From: Marinilabiliaceae bacterium JC017
GTDB lineage: Bacteria > Bacteroidota > Bacteroidia > Bacteroidales > Marinilabiliaceae
DNA: 64,000 nt
Direction: 5' to 3'
Assembly (NCBI GenBank): GCA_004296775.1
Contig: RHGE01000005.1
Span: forward strand, 60,666-124,665
The notes under the pieces were generated by a model, which saw only the letters and a list, made by a program, of their open reading frames with translations, had not been told where the DNA came from and searched no databases. Shown in pieces: positions 37,363-45,843 of the stretch; position 1 is the first letter of the stretch, and every line of letters starts with the position of its first letter. A program made the position numbers and the translations under genes.

Positions 37363-38796
37363 ATGAAAGCAGCAACAAAGTCAACAGGTACTTTAAGCTT
37401 TTCAGCAAGCCCTAAAGTTTTTATCCTGTCATTAATAATTTGTCTCTTTGCTTTTCAGGAAAATATCCAGGCAAAGAAAAAACCGCACTGGGTAAAACAA
37501 CGACCTAATGATCCGGCCTATTACCTGGGCATTGGCATGGCACCTAAAACCGACAGTGAGTTTAACTATGTACAGGAAGCCCGCAACAAAGCCTTGAAGG
37601 AGATGAGCAGTGAAATCAAGGTCACTGTCTCTTCCAATTCAGTCCTTCATCAATTCGAAAATAACTTTGAATTCCGGGAAGAGTATGAATCAAAGGTGCA
37701 AACCTCCGTGGCGGAAACGCTCGAGGGTTATGAAGTGGAAACCTGGGAAGATAAAAAAGAATACTGGGTGATGACTCGTCTATCCAAGGAACGCTACAAA
37801 AGAATGCGCCAGATGAAACTCGACAAAGCCAAAACACTGGCCACGGCTTATTATATGGATGCACAAAAAGCCATTGCTCAAAACAACGCCTTCTCGGCAC
37901 TCACCTACCTGGGTAAATCAGTGGTTGCTATCAAAGATCATCTCGAAGAAGACCTCACGCACCGCACAGTCGATGGCACTTATAACGTGGGCGCTGAAAT
38001 ATTCAGAACCATCCAGGATGTGTTTCACCGCATTGAGCTCGCACCAATGAAATCAACCTATTACATTCAGTTTTCCAAACAACTGGAAGTACCCATTAAG
38101 GTAAAAGCCTCCTTTTACGACAACCAGGGAGAAGTGAGGCCATTGAGTAACTTCCCGCTGAAATTTGAATTTACCAAGGGCGAAGGATTATTGTCCTCGC
38201 AATCCTCGACCGATCGCGATGGCCTTGCAAAAGTAGCCGTCACCCGCCTGATTTCGAAACGCAAGATGCAGGAGATTCAGGCCAGCTTCGACTTCTCGCA
38301 TATCCTGACCCAGGAACCGGGCGAGGAGATCATTAAAGTACTAAAAGTCTTTTTCCCTGTAAAAGTAATGCCCACAGCCAACATTGGTCTGGAAGTGCAA
38401 AAGTCAACCGCCTACCTGGAGATGAGTGAAGTGGTCTTTGGTGATAAATCCCAACAGGGACCATTCTCTAACACCATTAAGACAGAGCTGAACGAAAACT
38501 TTTTCACCTTCACCAACAACAAAGAAGAAGCTGATTTCTTTGTAACGGTGAGTTCTGACTTCGTATCCGGGGAAGAGAGAAAAGGACAAGGCTATTCTGT
38601 CTTTCTTGTCTTTGCTAACTTTAACATAGCTATCGTTGATGCCAAAACAAATGTTGAAATCTTCTCCGATGGCGTGAACAGCGTGAGAGGTATGCGACCC
38701 GGCAATTATGAATATGCCCTGAAAGATGCCCGAATAAAAGCATTGGAGGCTTTTAGAAAACAAGTCGTTCCCCGCTTAGAACAAGTGGATATGTAA
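37363..38796 (+). CDS. LPP20-like secreted protein
   Basis: 477 residues with a signal peptide (about 17-37, ending ENIQAK). An LPP20-type domain (about 40-145: PHWVKQRPNDPAYYLGIGMA, ARNKALKEMSSEI, LEGYEVETWEDKKEYWVMTRL) is followed by a region with an Ig-like segment (KVKASFYDNQGEVRP, about 248-320) and a C-terminal domain with FTNNKEEADFFVTV and RIKALEAFRKQ. Such proteins are periplasmic or surface-attached and of unknown function. Confidence 0.72.
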   Translation: MKAATKSTGTLSFSASPKVFILSLIICLFAFQENIQAKKKPHWVKQRPNDPAYYLGIGMAPKTDSEFNYVQEARNKALKEMSSEIKVTVSSNSVLHQFENNFEFREEYESKVQTSVAETLEGYEVETWEDKKEYWVMTRLSKERYKRMRQMKLDKAKTLATAYYMDAQKAIAQNNAFSALTYLGKSVVAIKDHLEEDLTHRTVDGTYNVGAEIFRTIQDVFHRIELAPMKSTYYIQFSKQLEVPIKVKASFYDNQGEVRPLSNFPLKFEFTKGEGLLSSQSSTDRDGLAKVAVTRLISKRKMQEIQASFDFSHILTQEPGEEIIKVLKVFFPVKVMPTANIGLEVQKSTAYLEMSEVVFGDKSQQGPFSNTIKTELNENFFTFTNNKEEADFFVTVSSDFVSGEERKGQGYSVFLVFANFNIAIVDAKTNVEIFSDGVNSVRGMRPGNYEYALKDARIKALEAFRKQVVPRLEQVDM

Positions 38797-38972
38797 AGCT
38801 AGACTGTTAGTTCTTTAGACAATAGATCCTTAGAATTTAGATAAGAGACATGAGATTGATTTACATCAATCGCATTTTATAAGCCTCTGGAAATATTGAC
38901 CATTGAACAAGCATAAACAGCTTTTCAATTACTTACAAAAACTTAACGAACTATTGTAAGTTATTACAATTG

Positions 38973-39015
38973 CAAATCAAGGGTTGAATCCTTTCGGGGT
39001 TCAACCCTTGATTTG
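38973..39015. terminator. Long perfect stem between convergent genes
   Basis: A 16-bp perfect inverted repeat, CAAATCAAGGGTTGAA (38973-38988) and its complement (39000-39015), encloses an 11-nt loop. It lies between the converging LPP20-like gene and dgt, as a bidirectional terminator would, but neither side has a T-run. Confidence 0.6.
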
Positions 39016-39045
39016 TAAAACAAACTATTATTAATGCCAATATCA

Positions 39046-40383
39046 TCAGAAGCTTTGCTTTGACAATTGAATTCCCTGTGTTTTCCGGAACAAGTCAAGC
39101 GCATACAAATCCGTCATGCCGGAGATAAAATCCAGCACCGATTGTATCTTTTCATACACCGTTGCCGATTCACTTACAATAAACTGCTCAGGAATAAAAG
39201 GCAGTAACATGCGGGAATAATAAAGTTCAGGTTCCAATACGGCATGTATAAACTCATGCAACAAAGTACCCAGAATTTTAAAACCGGCTATTTCAATCTC
39301 CACCACCGACGGGTGTTTATAGATGCGGTCAATCGCTGTATTAATACAACGGTTCATAGCTGTTTGGGCGGTCCCGGTCAGCGAATCAATTAAACTGCCC
39401 TTGAAGGTACCCTGCAGAATGGCATCATGCTGTTCAATAAATGTATCAGTACAGGCGTTTACCAATAAACCGATCACCTTGGCCCGTAGAAAAGCAATCT
39501 GCTCATTACGATCGCTAACCTCACCGAATACCTCATTGATTCTTTTTAGATCGTTAGGTGATCCGGCAAAAAAAACTTTTAACAGGTCACAGGTCTCCTC
39601 GTACGACAATATCTTTAGTTTGTGTGCGTCTTCTATGTCCATTACCTGGTAACAGATATCATCAGCCGCTTCCACCAGGTAAACCAACGGATGCCGGGCA
39701 TAAATTCCTTTTTCAGCATCCAGGCGTTTCAGCCCCATATCATTTACCAACGCTTCAAAGGTGTTTTTTTCCGATTGAAAATAACCGTATTTCTTCTTCT
39801 TAATGTTCAGTCCCGATTCAAACGGGTATTTGAGTATAGATGCCACAGTGGTATACGTCAAGGAGAAACCACCTTTCCTTCGCCCGGCAAACTGATGCGT
39901 TAATATCCGAAAGGCATTGGCATTTCCCTCAAAGGCAATCAGATCCTTCCACTCCGCCGGCAATACTTTTTCTTCTAATTCTTTTCCCTGACCATATTGA
40001 AAATAGTTAGAAATAGCTTCTTCACCCGAATGGCCAAAAGGTGGATTACCCATATCATGTGCCAGACAGGCGGCGCCAACCACCGAACCAATTTCCTCTA
40101 CCAAATCAGAATCTACCAGCTTATTCTCCTTGAGAAACCGAGTGATGTTATTTCCTAAAGAACGCCCTACACTGGCTACTTCAAGGCTATGTGTTAAGCG
40201 GTTGTGCACAAACACACTTCCCGGCAAAGGAAACACCTGTGTTTTATCCTGCAACCGTCTGAAAGGAGAAGAAAACACCAACCGGTCAAAATCCCGCTGA
40301 AACTGGGTGCGGTCGTGATGAGGAAGTGTCTTCATGTCTTCCTGCCCGGTTCTCTTTGCCGACAATAGCTGATTCCAATTCAT
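39046..40383 (-). CDS. dgt: Deoxyguanosinetriphosphate triphosphohydrolase-like protein
   Basis: 445 residues of the HD-domain dNTPase family, hydrolysing dNTPs (classically dGTP) to nucleoside and triphosphate. Motifs: FRRLQDKTQVFPL, HNRLTHSLEVASVGRSL (first His), CLAHDMGNPPFGHSGE (HD pair) and AADDICYQVMDIEDAH further on. The stop codon of the YgjP-like gene is 2 bp before its start, so the two form an operon. Confidence 0.93.
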   Translation of the reverse strand: MNWNQLLSAKRTGQEDMKTLPHHDRTQFQRDFDRLVFSSPFRRLQDKTQVFPLPGSVFVHNRLTHSLEVASVGRSLGNNITRFLKENKLVDSDLVEEIGSVVGAACLAHDMGNPPFGHSGEEAISNYFQYGQGKELEEKVLPAEWKDLIAFEGNANAFRILTHQFAGRRKGGFSLTYTTVASILKYPFESGLNIKKKKYGYFQSEKNTFEALVNDMGLKRLDAEKGIYARHPLVYLVEAADDICYQVMDIEDAHKLKILSYEETCDLLKVFFAGSPNDLKRINEVFGEVSDRNEQIAFLRAKVIGLLVNACTDTFIEQHDAILQGTFKGSLIDSLTGTAQTAMNRCINTAIDRIYKHPSVVEIEIAGFKILGTLLHEFIHAVLEPELYYSRMLLPFIPEQFIVSESATVYEKIQSVLDFISGMTDLYALDLFRKTQGIQLSKQSF

Positions 40384-40385
40384 AT

Positions 40386-41111
40386 CTAATAAATCGTTGT
40401 ATGGTATTCTTTCATTTCCGCATCCAGCAAGCGCGCCTTGCCATCGGTTACTTTATCTAACAAGCTCCAAAAATTAAAACCATGATTCTTCTCCACGGTG
40501 TGGCATAACTCATGCAACAACACATAATCGATCAATACATCGGGTAAACGCATTAAATGCAGATTCAGATTGATATTATTTTGACCCGAACAACTCCCCC
40601 ATTTGGATTTCAAATTTTTAATAAACACTTGCTTATAGGTAAAACCGTATTGTTTCGCCAACCAGTTTAACCGCACAGGTAAAATACTTTTTGCCTCCAT
40701 CCGGTAAACCTCTTCAATCCCATAGCGGATGGCGTCCTGCACCTGGGGATCGGTCACCGGTATATCATCAGGGTAATGTACCATTAAATAATCACCATGA
40801 AGCTGCATGTGAACATTTTGTCGCTTCTGCTTTTCAATTTTCAACGAAAGAGAGCGAATTTTAAAATCCGTTTGCTCATCAAATATAGTCTGTTTCAGTG
40901 CTTTCTCCTCGATCTTCTCCATATTACGATGGATCCACTCCTGTTTTGAATGAAGAAAATCTATTGCTGCTTCCAGAGTAGCTTCATGCGGAATAACTAA
41001 TGTAATACCCTTATCCGGCCTTAACCGTATACCTATACGCTTAGCTCGGTTACTAATATTAATAGTAACCTTTCCTATCTCCGGTATATCTATTACCTGA
41101 TCTTTGCTCAT
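40386..41111 (-). CDS. YgjP-like M48-type metallopeptidase (DUF45)
   Basis: 241 residues. The zinc motif HELCH with a following His lies in DYVLLHELCHTVEKNHGFNFW near residue 200, preceded by KSKWGSCSGQNNINLNLHL, the DUF45 hallmark. The N-terminal part is a beta domain (IGIRLRPDKGITLVIP). No signal peptide. These are SprT-like cytosolic proteases of uncertain role, often linked to DNA repair or restriction genes; here it heads an operon with dgt. Confidence 0.88.
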   Translation of the reverse strand: MSKDQVIDIPEIGKVTINISNRAKRIGIRLRPDKGITLVIPHEATLEAAIDFLHSKQEWIHRNMEKIEEKALKQTIFDEQTDFKIRSLSLKIEKQKRQNVHMQLHGDYLMVHYPDDIPVTDPQVQDAIRYGIEEVYRMEAKSILPVRLNWLAKQYGFTYKQVFIKNLKSKWGSCSGQNNINLNLHLMRLPDVLIDYVLLHELCHTVEKNHGFNFWSLLDKVTDGKARLLDAEMKEYHTTIY

Positions 41112-41220
41112 TACACTTTATTGATGACAGTAAAATTAACAATACCTTATAACTTTTGCCTCAAATACCCTTGCATTCCTTAAGTATCGCGGCTTTTCGC
41201 TTTGTTTAATTCCAAAATCA

Positions 41221-41370
41221 ATGGTTGGTATATACGGGCGTAGTGGTAAAAAAGATATAGCTGGATATGGTATTCCTCGCGCTACACATAAAAAAAAGGC
41301 AATTATCAGCAAGAATATGGGTTATCCCTGGAACCAGATGTATTGGCATAATGGCTATAATCCACATTAA
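41221..41370 (+). CDS. Possible 49-residue open frame or gene remnant
   Basis: An ATG at 41221 opens a 49-residue frame ending at 41370 with a distinctive composition (MVGIYGRSGKKDIAGYGIP, then a Lys-rich stretch and WHNGYNPH at the end, rich in Trp, Tyr and Gly). The frame is open for another 80 bp upstream without a start codon, as expected for a truncated gene. I do not recognise it, and no ribosome site is visible. Confidence 0.3.
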   Translation: MVGIYGRSGKKDIAGYGIPRATHKKKAIISKNMGYPWNQMYWHNGYNPH

Positions 41371-41942
41371 GAATGAGGCAATTAAAAATATTTAAGCGAT
41401 CTACTTCCCTATTCCTCCTCTTTCCTTTGCCTGGTAAAATGAATTCATAAATTTTTATTGTTGGAGCCTAATAATTCGCTGTTTACCGCAAATAGAACTA
41501 ATCAAATCCGTCATCTTTAAATAATAAACGGTAACATAATGACAAAATACCATCATACAACAACCACCCATCCGATTATTTTAATCCGTTGTTTCCCTTA
41601 ACCGATTCCGATTAAACTTCGGAAAATGACCGGACACTTGAAATCGCTTATCTGCCAGGTACCAATAACAAGTATCGCTTGTTAATTCGTTTCACGACAC
41701 CATTGGTATAGAAAAAGACATACTCCCGGAACCTCCATACACTTTCCCAATGCGACCATACATTCATAATTCGAGACGATTCATTCTGTTCTTCTCATTT
41801 GCCAACCAATTCTTAGATCAACCATTCTTAATTAAGGTACATACAGTTCCTGAAGAAGAATTGCCACTGTCTTTTTTTCATTTCCCTTTGACTAACACCC
41901 TTTTTGTGGTGACAATTTGTTATTTCTTGTTGGCGGAGGATC
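41371..41942. other. Non-coding stretch before the 42-bp array
   Basis: AT-rich, no credible gene. The last 30 bases (GTGGTGACAATTTG and on) look like a decayed first unit of the array. Confidence 0.35.
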
Positions 41943-42194
41943 ATCTACCACTGGCAAATCATCTCCTACCAGTGACATTTCTTTATCTACCTCTGACAAA
42001 CCATCTTCTACCAGTGACATTTCTTTATCTACCTCTGGCAAACCATCTTCTACCAGTGACATTTCTTTATCTACCTCTGGCAAACCATCTTCTACCGGTA
42101 ACATTTCATTATCTACCACTGGCAAACCATCTTCTACCGGTGACAACTCTTTATTTGCCTCTGACAAATCACCTTTTGTCAGTACTTTTTCATT
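41943..42194. repeat. 42-bp tandem array (six units, each two 21-bp halves)
   Basis: Units start at 41943, 41985, 42027, 42069, 42111 and a degenerate one at 42153. One half reads ATCTACCACTGGCAAA-type and the other TCTACCAGTGACATTT-type; the two halves share TCTACC at the same 21-bp phase, so the array is also a diverged 21-bp repeat. On the minus strand this core is GGTAGA, as in the + strand of the 21580 array. Both strands are open over the array but show no start signal. The helical-protein gene at 42569 lies downstream. Confidence 0.93.
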
Positions 42195-42568
42195 CCAAAA
42201 CCGTGTCAATTACAATCTTATTCATTTAAATTTATTTTCTTCCCATAACTACTTATTAATAATGAAATTTTAAAATGCCACAGAAAAAGAAATTTCTATA
42301 AACAACCAGCTTAGTTCCTTTCTCACTTGGGTGTTCAAAATGATATATATATAAATAGAATTCCGAAAGAGATAAACCAAAGATTTGCACTAGCTAGATG
42401 ATGGTATAAAATCAATGACCAAAGTATTCTTTCCTCCCAGTCTTTATCCATGTACCAATTATACTTGTCTATGAAAAGCATGAAAAAAATATCAGAATAA
42501 CTTGAATTTTATTTTTTGATATTTTAATTTTATTCAAACAAAAACCTAAACTCTAAAAAATAAAACAC

Positions 42569-43297
42569 ATGACAAAAATTAGCATCTCTATCCCTTATGC
42601 AGATTTTCAAGAGTATACTGACACCATTATTCAATATCTCACTGAAGATCTTACAAAATTTACCGCCTTTGACCCCGCTCTTAATGAAACAACAAAAACT
42701 ACACTTGTTTCATTACATAACACCTCTCTTAATAGCGGATCGGACCGTGCGGAGATGGCTCGAATCTCCGAAATGACCATAGAAATAAATTTACTCATGA
42801 ATCGGAGTAAGGAAATTTTTACTCACATCCGCTATTTTGTGTTAAAGCTCTATAAAAATCGTCCTGATATTCAAAAAGAATTTGGGCTTAACACCTTTAG
42901 AAATGTCATGCGGTCACAGTCTAAACTTATTCCGTTTATGTATGAGTTAGCGAAGGTGATAGAGAAATATCGCACGCAACTCGTTGAAGCCGGCCTGTCA
43001 GAGGAAATTGCAAATGATGTGCGCCCCACTGCGGAGACGCTTAACGCTACTAATACCGAACAAGAGACCAGAAAAAACGCCCGCAAGGTGTCAACGGTTG
43101 ACCGCAGCGAGATTCGCGCACAGATCTACGATATTTTAGTAAAATTCAATGAGGCGGCCGGCATTGTCTTTGCCAATGATCCAATCCGCCGGCAACGGTA
43201 CCAGTTTCCATATAACAACAACAAGAAAAACAATGATAACAATACGACTATAGATGAAGATGATCAAACCATCGAAGAACAGATGAGTCAAAATTAA
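42569..43297 (+). CDS. Helical protein of unknown function next to tandem array
   Basis: 242 residues, no signal peptide, no membrane helix. Residues 1-150 are mostly amphipathic helices (ADFQEYTDTIIQYLTEDL, MTIEINLLMNRSKEIFTHI, LIPFMYELAKVIEKYRTQL). A polar linker with TEQETRKNARK follows, then a last helix pair (RAQIYDILVKFNEAAGIVF) and the motif ANDPIRRQRYQFPY. The C-terminus is a disordered Asn/Asp-rich tail. I do not recognise a family. Its overall make-up (single-domain helical bundle, basic motif near the end, lone gene beside a 21-bp-phase array) parallels the 21154 gene, though I see no reliable sequence similarity between them. Confidence 0.75.
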   Translation: MTKISISIPYADFQEYTDTIIQYLTEDLTKFTAFDPALNETTKTTLVSLHNTSLNSGSDRAEMARISEMTIEINLLMNRSKEIFTHIRYFVLKLYKNRPDIQKEFGLNTFRNVMRSQSKLIPFMYELAKVIEKYRTQLVEAGLSEEIANDVRPTAETLNATNTEQETRKNARKVSTVDRSEIRAQIYDILVKFNEAAGIVFANDPIRRQRYQFPYNNNKKNNDNNTTIDEDDQTIEEQMSQN

Positions 43298-43321
43298 AAG
43301 ATGAAGAGAGAAAAAGGCGAA

Positions 43322-43361
43322 AGAAGTCTGGTTACAATGCTTGTACCAGGCTTCTTTTTTT
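43322..43361 (+). terminator. Terminator of the helical-protein gene
   Basis: Stem GAAG-CTGGT-ACA pairing with TGT-ACCAG-CTTC with single-base bulges, then seven T. Confidence 0.82.
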
Positions 43362-43401
43362 AATATCACTAACATTTCCCATATGTATTTAAAACCTATA
43401 A

Positions 43402-43524
43402 CGCTTGCTTTGCAAGCTTTTTACCAACCGCGAATTATACTAATTAAACAAATTTTAAACCACTACGTGGTTTTATGAGCTTTTCTTCGAAAAGCAATTC
43501 GTATAATTCGTATAATTCGCGGTT
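43402..43524. repeat. Nested-hairpin element bounded by a 15-bp inverted repeat
   Basis: AACCGCGAATTATAC (43426-43440) is the exact reverse complement of 43510-43524. Between them lie two more perfect hairpins, AAACCAC-TAC-GTGGTTT and GCTTTTC-TTC-GAAAAGC, and just outside on the left CTTGC-TTT-GCAAG. The right arm is preceded by a partial extra copy (GTATAATTC twice). No protein gene is inside. It resembles REP/MITE-type elements. Confidence 0.8.
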
Positions 43525-43811
43525 AAATCAAAAGTAAATTGTGATTTACACATAATCAACCAGTACTTCTTTGGTGTCTTTTTTTGCATACACTTAAAAT
43601 TTAGCATTTTATAAGACATGGGAAATGTCAGTAATATCACATTCAACCGGTTTAATTTTCCAATGGATATTAACTCACATTCTCTATTGCATAAAACAAA
43701 AACACACATAGCTTGAACGCAACAGCAACTCCCCTATTTTACTGAGCTTCATAGGAAAAAATAATACCCAGCTGAATAATTACCTGTTTTTTAGTTATCT
43801 TTTTAACTGCT

Positions 43812-44948
43812 ATGGATAAAACCGCCTATCTACAATCAAAACGGGATCCTTCTCTGGATGTATTAAGAGGATTAATGCTTATCATCATCATGATAAATCA
43901 CGTTGATGGCCCGCTCAAACAGATTTTTCATCAACCCATTGGCTTTGTGTCGGCAGCAGAAGGTTTTGTATTTCTGTCAGGAATTGTCTTCGGATTGGTA
44001 TATGGCCGAATAATCCTTTCGGGCAAATCAAAAAAAACAATTCAGATTAAAGCCACGAAACGCGCCGTTGTTATTTATCGCTATCACCTGCTCATATTGC
44101 TATTTGTTCTGTTACCTTCCTTCTTCCTGGACTTTTCATTTCAGCCATTGCATGCCTTCATAGAGACACCGGTTAAATCAACAGCATTTTATCTTTTATT
44201 TATGCTGCAGCCTGAGAATTTAGACATCCTGCCCATGTATGCACTTTTTATACTCTTTGCCCCGTTGGTATTAATGGCCTATCATAAGAAAAAAGAATGG
44301 CTGGTTTTTGTCATTTGCTTTAGCCTGTGGCTCCTGGCTCAATATGACTGGTTCTCGTTCCTTAATCTTTCTACGGAACAACATGGTATAAACCTTGGCT
44401 TTTTTAATGTGTTCGCCTGGCAAGCTTTATTTTATGCAGGCTGCTACATTGGGTATATGCGCGCCAAAGGAAAGGTTCTGTTCCCCAAATCACAACCACT
44501 AATGATTCTTTTCCTTATGGGATCAGTAGCACTAATAGTTGTTGATTATACCGATATAAATTGGTTATTATTCAGAGCCATAAGAGGGCATGCCAGTCGG
44601 CCCCATTTAGGCATTGTTCGATTTGGTAACTTCCTAATGGTGGCATACCTGATAAACTGCCTGATTCAGAATGGAAAATTTTTCTTTTCAAAACCAATAG
44701 CCACCTTAGGAAGGTATTCCATCCAAGTTTTCTCCTTCCAAATAATAATCATTTACTATTCCGGATTGTTTATTGATGAAATATTATCCTTTGGGCCCGT
44801 TGCCACAACTGCCTTTCAACTATTATGCATACTAATGTTGTTTATCCTGGTTTTTCTGTATAAAAAACTAGTCCCAAAAGAGAATTCTCATCGAAAGGCT
44901 AAAATGGTGAGAGTGAAGGGCAATAGTTTTTCGACTGCTTCTGATTAA
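43812..44948 (+). CDS. OpgC-like membrane acyltransferase-family protein
   Basis: 378 residues with about ten transmembrane helices. The start SLDVLRGLMLIIIMINHVDGP holds the Arg and His of the acyltransferase-3/OpgC group, followed by GFVSAAEGFVFLSGIVFGLVYGR. OpgC adds succinyl groups to periplasmic glucans in proteobacteria; the acceptor in Bacteroidota is unknown. It stands alone, 290 bp from the hairpin element. Confidence 0.82.
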   Translation: MDKTAYLQSKRDPSLDVLRGLMLIIIMINHVDGPLKQIFHQPIGFVSAAEGFVFLSGIVFGLVYGRIILSGKSKKTIQIKATKRAVVIYRYHLLILLFVLLPSFFLDFSFQPLHAFIETPVKSTAFYLLFMLQPENLDILPMYALFILFAPLVLMAYHKKKEWLVFVICFSLWLLAQYDWFSFLNLSTEQHGINLGFFNVFAWQALFYAGCYIGYMRAKGKVLFPKSQPLMILFLMGSVALIVVDYTDINWLLFRAIRGHASRPHLGIVRFGNFLMVAYLINCLIQNGKFFFSKPIATLGRYSIQVFSFQIIIIYYSGLFIDEILSFGPVATTAFQLLCILMLFILVFLYKKLVPKENSHRKAKMVRVKGNSFSTASD

Positions 44949-45328
44949 TAATACTAAATCACAAACATCATTTTGCTTTACCTTAGTTTGGATACAAATT
45001 ACATTGTCTCTTCTTCCCTTCTAATTTTAAATTATATAATACTTCTTCAAATTTCTCAAAAGACTGGATATTTATACTTAACACGGCAAAGCAAAAACAT
45101 TCCGTACAAAATTTAAAAATTAATAATAAAATTGCCCTGATAAAACATGTTACGTTTTCATCAATATGCAATTAACAAGTGATGACAAATTCTATTGGAA
45201 AATGGAATGCTTCAAGCAACCTGGATAAATAAGCACAACAAGTAATGTAAAAAAATAGTAAGAATTTAGTTTATTTAAACATGTCATGATCATTAGCAAC
45301 AATGTACAACCACTAAACTCTATTTGTT

Positions 45329-45706
45329 TTGTTTACTAAAACAATAAAAGATTGTCGCTGGAAACTAATTTTAGTCGTTTTAATCGCATTTATTCAAATT
45401 CTATTGTATTTAGTTGTAAAACATATACAGATTGATCTTCGCCCAACTAAACCTAACCTATTCTTAAATTCATTTCCTAGTTTGGCTCATGCATTAGGTA
45501 CACCTTTAATACTATGGGTGATTCTAAAAAAGAAGTACTATAAAACTTTAATATTAGGATTCGTTATTTCATTTAGTCACGAATTTATAAGACTAATAGA
45601 CGACAAAATCCCAATAGATATTTATGATTTATTATTTATATTAATTGGTACGTGTTTAGCAATAGCATTACAGTATGGGATTCACATCATTTTCATTAAA
45701 CGATGA
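45329..45706 (+). CDS. Small VanZ-like membrane protein (TTG start)
   Basis: 125 residues with four hydrophobic helices. HEFIRLIDDKIPIDIYDLLFILIGTCLAIAL resembles the last half of VanZ-like proteins (conserved Glu, Asp-x-x-Asp-Leu-Leu, Gly). No ATG or GTG is in frame; a stop at 45314 leaves the TTG at 45329 as the only sensible start. Its A+T content is visibly higher than that of neighbouring genes, which may mean transfer. The flanking gaps 44949-45328 and 45707-45843 show no other gene. Function unknown. Confidence 0.55.
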   Translation: MFTKTIKDCRWKLILVVLIAFIQILLYLVVKHIQIDLRPTKPNLFLNSFPSLAHALGTPLILWVILKKKYYKTLILGFVISFSHEFIRLIDDKIPIDIYDLLFILIGTCLAIALQYGIHIIFIKR

Positions 45707-45773
45707 TGTATACATCATGATAAACATATTGTTTTCCTACTACTCAATCAAAACCAACTGGAATTAAATACAT

Positions 45774-45781
45774 TATATTTG
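45774..45781 (+). promoter_or_regulatory. Bacteroidota -7 element for the MutS-like gene
   Basis: TATATTTG matches TAnnTTTG, 63 nt before the ATG at 45844. Confidence 0.5.
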
Positions 45782-45843
45782 ACATTCTAAACAATCAACT
45801 CAGTAAAACGCAGTTAGGTTGATAATCCCTTTAATATAACCAC

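Noticed and set aside
41750..42273. Frames on both strands across the 42-bp array
   Set aside because: Openness follows from the 42-bp period; neither has a plausible start region or a recognisable fold.
43473..43709. Minus-strand 78-residue frame behind the hairpin element
   Set aside because: It begins in an AT-rich gap, ends inside the inverted-repeat element and has no family features.
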